Positions 1-4,949 are shown, counted from the stretch's first letter. The stretch is DNA of 7,196 bases from an uncultured Clostridium sp. (GCA_900547915.1 URIN01000071.1:1-7196), one strand, 5' to 3'. The notes: a model not told the origin generated them from the sequence alone. Numbers and translations are program-made.

Positions 1-41
1 GGAGTCCGTCTCGTGGGCTCGGAGATGTGTATAAGAGACAG
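1..41 (+). other. Illumina Nextera adapter/i7 index contamination
   Basis: Positions 8-41 match the Nextera read-2 adapter, ending in the 19-bp Tn5 mosaic end at 23-41 (AGATGTGTATAAGAGACAG). Bases 1-7 (GGAGTCC) match seven of the eight bases of the Nextera N705 i7 index as it appears in the index primer, from memory of that index set. This is library DNA, not genome, so biological sequence starts at 42 and any feature crossing this point is truncated by the assembly. Confidence 0.97.
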
Positions 42-188
42 AAAAATGATGTACCTAATTTAAAGAAAGAAAAGAAGGTACTCGAGTCAAGTATTTCATT
101 AGCTGAACAGAACATAAAGTTTTATGAAAAAACAATTAAAAAGATTGAAAAAGATATTGAAGATTTCAATAAAAAGAAAAACAAATAA
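42..188 (+). CDS. 3' fragment of a coiled-coil protein of unknown function
   Basis: An open frame runs from the adapter junction to TAA at 186-188, giving the last 48 residues of a protein whose start is missing. The fragment is dominated by Lys, Glu, Ile and Asn with heptad-like spacing (for example IKFYEKTIKKIEKDIEDF), so a C-terminal coiled coil is likely. No catalytic or binding motif is visible and I do not recognise the family. It lies outside the integrase end of the element, so it may be chromosomal flank or the last gene of a neighbouring element. It points toward the integrase, with the terminator at 285-330 between them. Confidence 0.5.
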   Translation, partial: KNDVPNLKKEKKVLESSISLAEQNIKFYEKTIKKIEKDIEDFNKKKNK

Positions 189-284
189 TCAATTCAATAA
201 ATAAACTATTTAAAGCTAAAATGCTTATAGACAAAGAATCAGTTAGCAAAATTTCTAAGAACAGATCAATAGTGAATTAATAAT

Positions 285-330
285 AACAAAAGCCAAGAAC
301 ACGGAAGAATCTATGCTCTTGGCTTTTGTT
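285..330. terminator. hairpin terminator, possibly bidirectional
   Basis: A perfect 14-bp stem pairs 285-298 (AACAAAAGCCAAGA) with 317-330 (TCTTGGCTTTTGTT) around an 18-nt loop. The right arm supplies a T-rich run for plus-strand transcripts from the gene ending at 188. Read on the minus strand, the other arm gives a similar T-rich run for transcripts leaving the integrase gene. It is well placed to insulate two convergent genes. Confidence 0.75.
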
Positions 331-400
331 TAAGTATTGAAACTATTTGTCATGTTAAGTAACTCAACATTTTATATTTTGTATTTTACCTTGATTAATG
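331..400. other. candidate element left end / attachment region
   Basis: This is the gap between the terminator and the 3' end of the integrase gene, where tyrosine-recombinase elements often have one attachment site. It contains an interrupted palindrome at 353-369: TGTT-A-AGT, a central A, then ACT-C-AACA. That could be a pair of inverted core-type integrase arms around a crossover. The opposite end of the element is not in the window, so no flanking direct repeat can be tested. The assignment is positional inference. Confidence 0.25.
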
Positions 401-1576
401 TTATGCCTCCATTGCGAAACCAGCACTGCTCATATAGTTATCTATTTTCTGTATATTCTCGCTTTGGAAGTTTTCAAACACATCGGAATAAGTATCAAGA
501 GTAATGCTTATATCTGTATGACCGAGCAGATCTTGCAGAACTTTCACAGGCATTCCGCCCTCAATACAACGAGTTGCGTATGTATGGCGCAGACTGTGAA
601 GCGTAAGCTTGCCTTTTACAGTTTCGTCCTTAATATTATACTTTTTCAAAACTCTGTGAAATTCCATATTAACCTGATTCGTTGACAACAACTGACCTTT
701 TTTTGAGTGAAACAGCATTCCGTCATCAGTAGGAACATAATTCGCAATCAGCTTGTCAATCACAGGCTTAACCATTGAATTTATCGGTATCTGACGATTG
801 CCTTTTTCTGTCTTAGGAGTATCATTCAAAAACGACTCACCGTGAAGATCTTTTGCAATAGTTTTATCCACATTAATGAAATTGAACCTTGTATTTATAT
901 CATTCCTGCTTAAGGCATTTATCTCACCCATTCGCATTCCTGTAAACATAGAAATCAGCATTTGCTCTTTATAAAGAATGCTGTTATCAGTTTGAAGTGC
1001 ATTGAAAAATGCCTTTTGCTCTTCCATAGTGAGTGCTCTTGTTTTTACGGTTCTCTGCCTTGATTTCGGTTTTTTCACATCCGCCATCGGGTTTTCAACT
1101 ATTATCTTTCGTCTGACTGCCTCGTTAAATGCCTGACTCATCATCAAGTATATTTTTCTTATGGTTGACTGCGAGTAATCAATTTTAGAAAGGATAAGTT
1201 GTTTGAGCATTGTGGAGTCAATCTTTTGAATCGGTATGTCGTTTATATCTTTAAAGTGTTTCATAGTTTCAAGATGACGGCTGTAAGTCTGCTTTTGAAT
1301 CTCATTCATAGCAAGCTTTTCATCAAGTATCTGCTTGGTGATCTGCCCGAAAGTTATATTATTGGCATTCACAAACTTGCCTGTATACATATCGTTTTTG
1401 ACCTTACGGAGTTTTTCTTTGACCTCGTTAGGAGTATTGCCTATGATAGTCTTTCTTTTGCGAACGCCGTTGCTGTCAAACCCAAGATTAATTTGAGCCA
1501 TCCACTTTTTCTTTACATTACTGTAAAAGATAGAGCCCTCGCCATATACATTTTTCGGCTTTTTTCTGGTTGCCAT
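401..1576 (-). CDS. int: tyrosine recombinase/integrase (Tn916/phage type)
   Basis: Site-specific recombinase of 391 aa that would integrate and, with an excision factor, excise the element. From the chosen start, residues ~12-60 (GEGSIFYS...KKKWMAQINLG) resemble the AP2-like arm-DNA-binding domain, ~74-165 the SAM-like core-binding domain, and ~180-380 the catalytic domain. The catalytic set is complete: R215 (TGMRMGE), K255 (PKTEKGNRQIP), H327 and R330 (LHSLRHTYATR), H353 (LLGHTDISIT) and nucleophile Y363 (LDTYSDVF). I start at ATG 1576 rather than an in-frame ATG at 1624: the latter sits in the predicted promoter (1615-1643), while 1576 is preceded by an AAAGGCGGTG ribosome site. The length is normal for the family. 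The gene reads toward the left end and is transcribed separately from XRE. Confidence 0.95.
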   Translation of the reverse strand: MATRKKPKNVYGEGSIFYSNVKKKWMAQINLGFDSNGVRKRKTIIGNTPNEVKEKLRKVKNDMYTGKFVNANNITFGQITKQILDEKLAMNEIQKQTYSRHLETMKHFKDINDIPIQKIDSTMLKQLILSKIDYSQSTIRKIYLMMSQAFNEAVRRKIIVENPMADVKKPKSRQRTVKTRALTMEEQKAFFNALQTDNSILYKEQMLISMFTGMRMGEINALSRNDINTRFNFINVDKTIAKDLHGESFLNDTPKTEKGNRQIPINSMVKPVIDKLIANYVPTDDGMLFHSKKGQLLSTNQVNMEFHRVLKKYNIKDETVKGKLTLHSLRHTYATRCIEGGMPVKVLQDLLGHTDISITLDTYSDVFENFQSENIQKIDNYMSSAGFAMEA

Positions 1577-1614
1577 ATTCCGCACCGCCTTTCTTTTATA
1601 TCTGTGTGTTGTGC

Positions 1615-1643
1615 ATTTAAACATAGATTTTGCTAATAATCAA
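1615..1643 (-). promoter_or_regulatory. sigma-70-type promoter of int
   Basis: On the minus strand TTGATT (1643-1638), a 17-bp spacer, and TTAAAT (1620-1615) form a reasonable vegetative promoter. The transcript would start near 1608, giving a leader of about 30 nt before the integrase ATG at 1576. This position excludes the upstream in-frame ATG at 1624 as a start. Confidence 0.5.
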
Positions 1644-1670
1644 GTCTTTTGGAAAATTAATTTTACAGAT

Positions 1671-1716
1671 AAAAACACAAAAATCAAACCGTGAACTAGG
1701 TACGGTTCACGGTTTG
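1671..1716 (-). terminator. terminator of the XRE gene
   Basis: A perfect 12-bp stem pairs 1685-1696 (CAAACCGTGAAC) with 1705-1716 (GTTCACGGTTTG) around an 8-nt loop. On the minus strand the stem is followed by a T-rich run (1684-1671). It lies about 40 nt past the XRE stop and upstream of the int promoter, so it should separate the two transcription units. Confidence 0.7.
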
Positions 1717-1756
1717 GTGATGAACAATATAAAAGTGACAATGAAAAGATTTCTAA

Positions 1757-1999
1757 TCATTTGATTTCCTGTTCAAGATTTCTGAAAGTATCTGTGTCAA
1801 AGAAATCGGCTATTGAAATATCCAGACCATCACAGATTTTCTTAATCGTAGTGATGCTTGGATTTTTACTTTGATTGTATATTATCGATTTGACTGTTGT
1901 ATAGGGAACACCAGAAATGGTTGCAAGTCGGCAGAAATTAAGTCCGCGCTCGTTACATAGTTCTTCTATTCGTAATTTTGTAGCTTCAACAATAGTCAT
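1757..1999 (-). CDS. XRE-family helix-turn-helix regulator
   Basis: Small 80-aa DNA-binding protein of the Cro/C1 (XRE) family, made almost entirely of one HTH_3 domain. Residues ~5-65 cover the five-helix fold, with LATISGVPYTTVKSII (~25-40) as the helix-turn-helix and NPSITTIKKICDGLDISIADFF as the conserved tail. ATG at 1999 is chosen because GGGAGTG lies 6 nt upstream; the longer frame from TTG at 2017 overlaps that ribosome site. It lies upstream of int on the same strand, where IMEs and ICEs often keep their master repressor. The inverted repeat around its -10 (2049-2083) suggests autoregulation. Which genes it represses is not shown by the sequence. Confidence 0.9.
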   Translation of the reverse strand: MTIVEATKLRIEELCNERGLNFCRLATISGVPYTTVKSIIYNQSKNPSITTIKKICDGLDISIADFFDTDTFRNLEQEIK

Positions 2000-2048
2000 A
2001 AGTATCACTCCCAACAAAATTATGATACTAATTTTGCGAGAGTTATAT

Positions 2049-2083
2049 AGACTATAAATTATACTAATTACGATATATAGTCT
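2049..2083 (-). promoter_or_regulatory. XRE promoter region with inverted-repeat operator
   Basis: On the minus strand a TATAAT -10 (2063-2058) sits between two inverted half-sites, AGACTATA at 2049-2056 and TATAGTCT at 2076-2083, the usual layout of an autoregulated repressor operator. No good -35 is visible 16-18 bp upstream. A second inverted repeat, GTATCA (2002-2007) and TGATAC (2023-2028), brackets the XRE ribosome binding site. Confidence 0.45.
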
Positions 2084-2125
2084 TTGTATCTCTTCGACTG
2101 CTATCGCAATAAATGTAAACAGTTC
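2060..2125 (-). pseudogene. decayed 3' remnant of a second Spo0A-C-like small gene
   Basis: This stretch resembles the 3' end of the gene at 3100-3270. An 18-bp block is identical (2068-2085 and 3104-3121, encoding the terminal KTIYR), and CGCAATAAA recurs at 2105-2113 and 3142-3150. ACTATAAAT also recurs beyond the stop (2051-2059 and 3082-3090). The spacing between the first two blocks differs by one base, so the frame is shifted, and no start or N-terminal half remains. Both copies have the same orientation, about 1.04 kb apart, flanking the nucleotidyltransferase. Confidence 0.45.
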
Positions 2126-2137
2126 GTCGTAACTTTT

Positions 2138-2305
2138 TTATTTCCACAAATATTTATTCCTTAAATGATCAGCATAATCGTGAGAAATTACTCCATCTGT
2201 AATTTCTGCAGCGTTAATGCTTCCGTATAGTTCAACCCAAAGACAATCCATTAATGATGAACCATTTTTTAATCCCCTTTTGTATTCATGCAAATCATGC
2301 AACAA
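2138..2305 (-). CDS. hypothetical 55-aa protein directly after the nucleotidyltransferase
   Basis: The frame begins immediately after the nucleotidyltransferase TAG (2306-2308), in the same frame, and ends with TAA at 2138-2140. It reads as a protein-like sequence (SSLMDCLWVELYGSINAAEI, then HLRNKYLWK at the end). I do not know its function. The middle and end look like small clostridial mobile-element proteins with a YGSIN...A.yLR.KYL pattern, but that is from memory and unverified. The start is uncertain: TTG codons at 2305, 2302 or 2293 have no clear ribosome site, and the only in-frame ATG (2249-2251) would give 37 residues. It could be translationally coupled, the product of stop-codon readthrough, or a remnant that lost its start. 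Confidence 0.4.
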   Translation of the reverse strand: MLHDLHEYKRGLKNGSSLMDCLWVELYGSINAAEITDGVISHDYADHLRNKYLWK

Positions 2306-2980
2306 CTATTGAGGAAGATCGTACTCATCCAAGTCGTATTCATTGCAAATATTGTTTACGGCTTCAGCAAACAACGATCTGGACTTTTTGTGGTTTACTG
2401 TATTTTCATTTTTTAATCGAAGATACATATTTCTTAATTCTGCCCAAAGGTCTTTTTCTTTAATTAGTTTTATCTTTTCGTCAAGCATATAAAACCCATT
2501 GCCTTGTTCTTCCCAAGTATAAGAATGCTTTTTCTTATTAAACCTTATGTACTCTTGACACTTGTAACCTTCATCATCTTCATAGTTATGTACAATAGCA
2601 AAATCCACACTATGAATAATTTTTGAGTTTTCAGTATCTTTAATTTTTATTGTTATAACCCTTGTAGAATCCTCAACATTGGAATAACCGTATTTCTTTA
2701 TATTTTTATTGAAAGCTTTGATGAGTGATTGCTTGATTTCTTTAGGTGAATATTCATTGTCATCGTCATTTGGATAAATATTTACATCTAAATCAAATCC
2801 TATATTTGATTTAGGATCATAAGTAATCATATTGCGAGAATAGCTTCCTACAATTTCATATTGAAATGTAAATTTATCTCTCACATCATTTTGAACATCT
2901 CTAATAATATCCGTAAGATTTTGGCGTGCGCGAGAAACCATTTTGTCATGTTTTGATATGTACTGAAAATTATATGACAT
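2306..2980 (-). CDS. Pol-beta superfamily nucleotidyltransferase
   Basis: A 224-aa protein with the nucleotidyltransferase signature: G45-S46 in the loop IVGSYSRNM, the metal-binding pair D63 and D65 in GFDLDVNI, and the third acidic residue D126 in HSVDFAIV. The triad is complete, so the enzyme should be active in moving a nucleotidyl group from an NTP to a protein, RNA or small molecule. The GS...DxD arrangement is shared by MNT-type toxin-antitoxin enzymes, CD-NTases/OAS and aminoglycoside nucleotidyltransferases; I cannot choose among them. The C-terminal ~50 residues are helical and charged. ATG at 2980 has GGAGG 8 nt upstream; a TTG at 2995 overlaps that site and is rejected. It has its own consensus promoter and possible operator, and is A+T-richer than int and the mob genes, consistent with cargo. 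Confidence 0.8.
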   Translation of the reverse strand: MSYNFQYISKHDKMVSRARQNLTDIIRDVQNDVRDKFTFQYEIVGSYSRNMITYDPKSNIGFDLDVNIYPNDDDNEYSPKEIKQSLIKAFNKNIKKYGYSNVEDSTRVITIKIKDTENSKIIHSVDFAIVHNYEDDEGYKCQEYIRFNKKKHSYTWEEQGNGFYMLDEKIKLIKEKDLWAELRNMYLRLKNENTVNHKKSRSLFAEAVNNICNEYDLDEYDLPQ

Positions 2981-3015
2981 AACATATACCTCCAATGTAG
3001 TTACCCTGTCCGACC

Positions 3016-3035
3016 ATTTAGATAGCTGTCTAAAT
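3016..3035. promoter_or_regulatory. 20-bp near-perfect palindrome, probable operator
   Basis: ATTTAGA and TCTAAAT arms enclose TAGCTG, giving a 20-bp palindrome with one mismatched pair. It begins about 7 bp downstream of the TATAAT of the nucleotidyltransferase promoter, so it covers the expected start point. A bound repressor there would block transcription. No second copy is seen in the window. Confidence 0.5.
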
Positions 3036-3041
3036 CATTTC

Positions 3042-3069
3042 ATTATAACAAAATAATTTATGTTGTCAA
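3042..3069 (-). promoter_or_regulatory. consensus sigma-70 promoter of the nucleotidyltransferase gene
   Basis: On the minus strand a perfect TTGACA (3069-3064) and perfect TATAAT (3047-3042) are separated by 16 bp. Transcription would begin near 3035, at the edge of the 3016-3035 palindrome, with a leader of about 55 nt to the ATG at 2980. It is the best promoter match in the window, which makes the operator-like palindrome beside it more meaningful. Confidence 0.8.
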
Positions 3070-3099
3070 GATATTTATTTAACTATAAATCATATCATA

Positions 3100-3270
3100 T
3101 TATTTACGATATATAGTCTTTCTTACTTTCGTGGTAACCAACGCAATAAACGCAGATGGCTCTATATCCAAGCCTACTTCTTGTATCGCTTTTCTCATTT
3201 CATTTTCGACTTCTTTAGGAGTGGTGTTGTTATCTTTTGCCACCTGCTCAAATAATCTTTGATAACGCAT
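3100..3270 (-). CDS. 56-aa protein resembling small Spo0A C-terminal-domain-like proteins
   Basis: The frame runs from ATG 3270 to TAA 3100-3102 and is preceded by a strong AAGGAGG with 7-nt spacing, so translation is credible despite its size. The N-terminal pattern (RYQRLFEQVAKDNNTTPKEV, then EMRKAI) resembles small clostridial proteins annotated as having a Spo0A C-terminal domain, which are common in mobile elements; this is recalled, not searched. Those relatives usually have a helical region around YE.LF..VA.....T..EV..E. It may be DNA-binding, but 56 residues are too few for the full Spo0A effector domain. It is divergent from the HNH-like gene across a repeat-containing regulatory region and lies upstream of the nucleotidyltransferase, which has its own promoter. 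Confidence 0.65.
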   Translation of the reverse strand: MRYQRLFEQVAKDNNTTPKEVENEMRKAIQEVGLDIEPSAFIALVTTKVRKTIYRK

Positions 3271-3423
3271 AAGTTCTCCTCCTTTCGATAATATAGTACA
3301 ATATATAGTCTATCACAATTTGTCGAACTGTGCATAAAATTATGATAATTATTTATTAGCTTATATAGTACAGTTGTTTGATTTATTTAGTTATGATAAA
3401 ATCAATTTATTGGTGGTAATTGA
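3271..3423. promoter_or_regulatory. divergent regulatory region with repeated motifs
   Basis: This A+T-rich region separates the minus-strand 56-aa gene from the plus-strand HNH-like gene. ATATAGTACA occurs at 3291-3300 and 3363-3372. ATATATAGTCT (3301-3311) also occurs at 2073-2083 and 3109-3119. AAAATTATGATA (3336-3347) also occurs upstream of XRE at 2016-2027. The plus-strand promoter is probably TTGTTT (3374-3379), 17 bp, TAAAAT (3397-3402). On the minus strand, TTGTGA, 17 bp, TATATT near the AGGAGG site is a weaker match. The motifs shared with the XRE upstream region suggest a common regulator. Confidence 0.4.
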
Positions 3424-3465
3424 ATGTTAAAAACAGTACTTTATGAGCAAATAAATAAAGAGTAA
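3424..3465 (+). CDS. possible 13-aa leader peptide
   Basis: ATG at 3424 opens a 13-codon frame (MLKTVLYEQINKE) ending at TAA 3463-3465. GGTGG at 3412-3416 sits 7 nt upstream, a good ribosome binding site just downstream of the predicted plus-strand promoter. It ends 29 nt before the HNH-like ATG. It may be a translated leader that affects expression of the next gene, or the remnant of a lost small gene. The peptide shows no run of regulatory codons. Confidence 0.3.
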   Translation: MLKTVLYEQINKE

Positions 3466-3494
3466 TATACGAATTTTTTGAAAGGACACGAAAT

Positions 3495-4172
3495 ATGAGC
3501 AACACTACTAAGGCTTTAAAAGATTTTTTAAATATCAAATTTCCTACTGAAGAATTTGAAGATAATGAAATTGCGTTTTTAGATAAATATATGGAGCAAA
3601 AAGATGGTACATATAGCCCATTGCTGAAAGAATTGAACATTGAAAAAAGTCAAAAAATTGAAAAGGCAATGAAAGATATACAAGATATTAAGAAAAGATT
3701 TAACAGTATTAAACAACGTGTTTATGAAAAATACAACCAAAAAAGCGATATGCCTGAAAACTATGATTTTTGGGGTTGTATAATTAAAGATTCTTCATCT
3801 TTTGATAATGTTGCCGAAGATTTCAACTCTCCGAAACGCTTTAAAGAATTTTTTGAGTGGTGGGTTGGCAACTTAGATAAAAAAGACAAATACCTTCACT
3901 GTGCATACTGCGGGGTGAGTGAAAAAGTGACTCGAGACGCATTCAAATATGGTTATATAAGTTCCAAAAAGCCTGCTTTCAACAAAGGTTCTATACAGAT
4001 TGACCAAACCAAACCAAATCAAGGATATAATAGAGATAACTGCGTTTTTGCCTGCGTGCTTTGCAACAACGCAAAAAGCGATATGATTTCAAATGATGAA
4101 TTCAAGAAATATTTTGCAGGAGGCATAGCAGATTTTTGGAGCAATTTGAAAAAAAGAATGTACAAAGAATAA
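3495..4172 (+). CDS. HNH-endonuclease-like zinc-binding protein
   Basis: A 225-aa protein. Residues 1-80 are charged and helical, probably partly coiled coil (KSQKIEKAMKDIQDIKKRFN region); 85-130 contain the aromatic EFFEWWVGNL. Residues 134-205 are an HNH/beta-beta-alpha-metal-like module: zinc pair C136-x2-C139, IQIDQ (D170, Q171), GYNRDN (N182), zinc pair C187-x2-C190, and NNAKSD (N191, K194, D196). In related HNH proteins the residue after that Asp is His or Arg, the catalytic base position; here it is Gln, so DNA cleavage is uncertain. AAAGGA lies 8 nt upstream of the ATG. A Septu PtuB-like role was considered, but no ATPase partner is present. It may be a lone defence nuclease, homing-type protein or inactive DNA-binding derivative. 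Confidence 0.7.
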   Translation: MSNTTKALKDFLNIKFPTEEFEDNEIAFLDKYMEQKDGTYSPLLKELNIEKSQKIEKAMKDIQDIKKRFNSIKQRVYEKYNQKSDMPENYDFWGCIIKDSSSFDNVAEDFNSPKRFKEFFEWWVGNLDKKDKYLHCAYCGVSEKVTRDAFKYGYISSKKPAFNKGSIQIDQTKPNQGYNRDNCVFACVLCNNAKSDMISNDEFKKYFAGGIADFWSNLKKRMYKE

Positions 4173-4196
4173 AAGAATAAATGTCTTTTATTCTTT
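4164..4196 (+). terminator. possible weak terminator after the HNH-like gene
   Basis: A perfect 12-bp stem pairs 4164-4175 (AAAGAATAAAAG) with 4185-4196 (CTTTTATTCTTT) and includes the gene's stop codon. Only two pairs are G-C and the following bases are not a clean T run, so termination may be partial and the next gene may receive read-through. Confidence 0.35.
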
Positions 4197-4228
4197 CTAA
4201 AATTCTTGTTGCGGGTGAAAATAGTTTT

Positions 4229-4257
4229 TTGAATTTATAAAGTTTTATCTGGATATT
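4229..4257 (+). promoter_or_regulatory. weak promoter candidate of the DUF6809-like gene
   Basis: TTGAAT (4229-4234), 17 bp, GATATT (4252-4257) is a mediocre match. A start near 4263 would fall inside the left arm of the hairpin that covers the ribosome binding site, so only transcripts starting upstream would carry the full stem. Confidence 0.25.
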
Positions 4258-4259
4258 GA

Positions 4260-4297
4260 AACTCCTTTGTGGTATATGTTTGTACTGCAAAGGAGTT
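4260..4297 (+). promoter_or_regulatory. hairpin sequestering the ribosome binding site
   Basis: AACTCCTTTG (4260-4269) is exactly complementary to CAAAGGAGTT (4288-4297) with an 18-nt loop. The right arm contains the AAGGAG ribosome site of the gene starting at 4304. In folded mRNA the site would be hidden, so translation should depend on melting the stem, on an upstream ribosome, or on a bound factor. It is not a terminator: no T run follows and the gene start is 6 nt away. Confidence 0.6.
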
Positions 4298-4303
4298 GAT
4301 TTT

Positions 4304-4552
4304 ATGTCAATGCTTGAAGAACTATGGTATGGAAATATAAATCCGAGTGAGGACAAGGAAATATCTGATGAAGAAAAGAAATTGGTCGAACTGATGGCAA
4401 GGCATCAGGAGTATCTGACATCAAAACTTAAGGATAAAGAAATTGATGCATTTAAAAAATATGTTGAATGTGTTGATGAGTACACTTCACTGGTTCAAAG
4501 TCATGCGTTTGAAATCGGATTTAAGTTAGCGGTTAGGTTGCTAACCGAATAA
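4304..4552 (+). CDS. DUF6809-like small protein
   Basis: An 82-aa, acidic, all-helical protein. The N-terminal MLEELWYGNINPSED followed by paired helices, and the C-terminal HAFEIGFKLAVRLLTE, match what I recall of the DUF6809 family (LEELYYGNI.P..., then ...F..GF.LG..L), a small uncharacterised family frequent in clostridial mobile elements. The family has no established biochemical role. ATG 4304 is chosen because AAGGAG lies 8 nt upstream; a longer frame from TTG at 4256 would run through the hairpin and is unlikely. The ribosome site is in the right arm of the 4260-4297 hairpin, so expression may be controlled at translation. A strong terminator follows 16 nt after the stop. Confidence 0.75.
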   Translation: MSMLEELWYGNINPSEDKEISDEEKKLVELMARHQEYLTSKLKDKEIDAFKKYVECVDEYTSLVQSHAFEIGFKLAVRLLTE

Positions 4553-4568
4553 AAATTAAATTAATACG

Positions 4569-4606
4569 AATAGCAGTTTCTCTTAATTGAGAAACTGCTA
4601 TTTTTT
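4569..4606 (+). terminator. strong Rho-independent terminator
   Basis: A perfect 14-bp stem pairs 4569-4582 (AATAGCAGTTTCTC) with 4589-4602 (GAGAAACTGCTATT) around a 6-nt loop, followed by a run of T residues to 4606. It closes the cargo transcription unit and separates it from the replication and mobilization half. Confidence 0.92.
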
Positions 4607-4715
4607 GTTTTAAAAACAGTTGTGCAAAACGCTGAAAATAAAAAAGATGTATCTTTGGAAGCTACATAATTAATGGATAAAAAGTGTTGGTTTATGTCAA
4701 AAAGATTTTATGAGT

Positions 4716-4753
4716 TGTAGTGGATAAATCAGTTAATTGATTTATCCACTACA
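4716..4753. repeat. 16-bp perfect inverted repeat with DnaA-box-like arms
   Basis: TGTAGTGGATAAATCA (4716-4731) pairs perfectly with 4738-4753 around the loop GTTAAT. Each arm carries TTATCCACT (plus strand 4742-4750; minus strand 4727-4719), one base from the classic DnaA box TTATCCACA. There is no T run after it, so a terminator is less likely than an origin hairpin or a protein-binding site. Confidence 0.6.
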
Positions 4754-4949
4754 TATTGTTTGTGCAGGTTGATTAGTAATACCTTAAATGTATCTTCTGA
4801 AGATGCACGCAATATAAAAAAATCTGTTATCTTTTTTGTAATAAAAAAATTTGGCTCAAAAGAGCAAAAAAGTGTGCAAGGATAATTGAGAGGATATTTT
4901 TAAAATGGCTCAAAGGTGTTTTCTCAACGGCTAAATATATGGAGGCGTA

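Noticed and set aside
221..280. 19-codon frame starting at ATG 221
   Set aside because: No ribosome binding site, low-complexity A+T-rich sequence, and it lies in the gap before a terminator.
1199..1636. 145-codon plus-strand frame opposite int
   Set aside because: It is fully antisense to the integrase, whose catalytic residues are all intact, and it shows no family resemblance or ribosome site.
1685..1716. 12-bp inverted repeat as a possible attachment or recombination site
   Set aside because: A T-rich run on the minus strand and its place just after XRE fit a terminator better.
2306..4172. Nucleotidyltransferase plus HNH-like gene as one known defence system (CBASS or Septu)
   Set aside because: They are divergent, not an operon. 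There is no CBASS effector and no PtuA-type ATPase, so only separate candidate functions can be supported.
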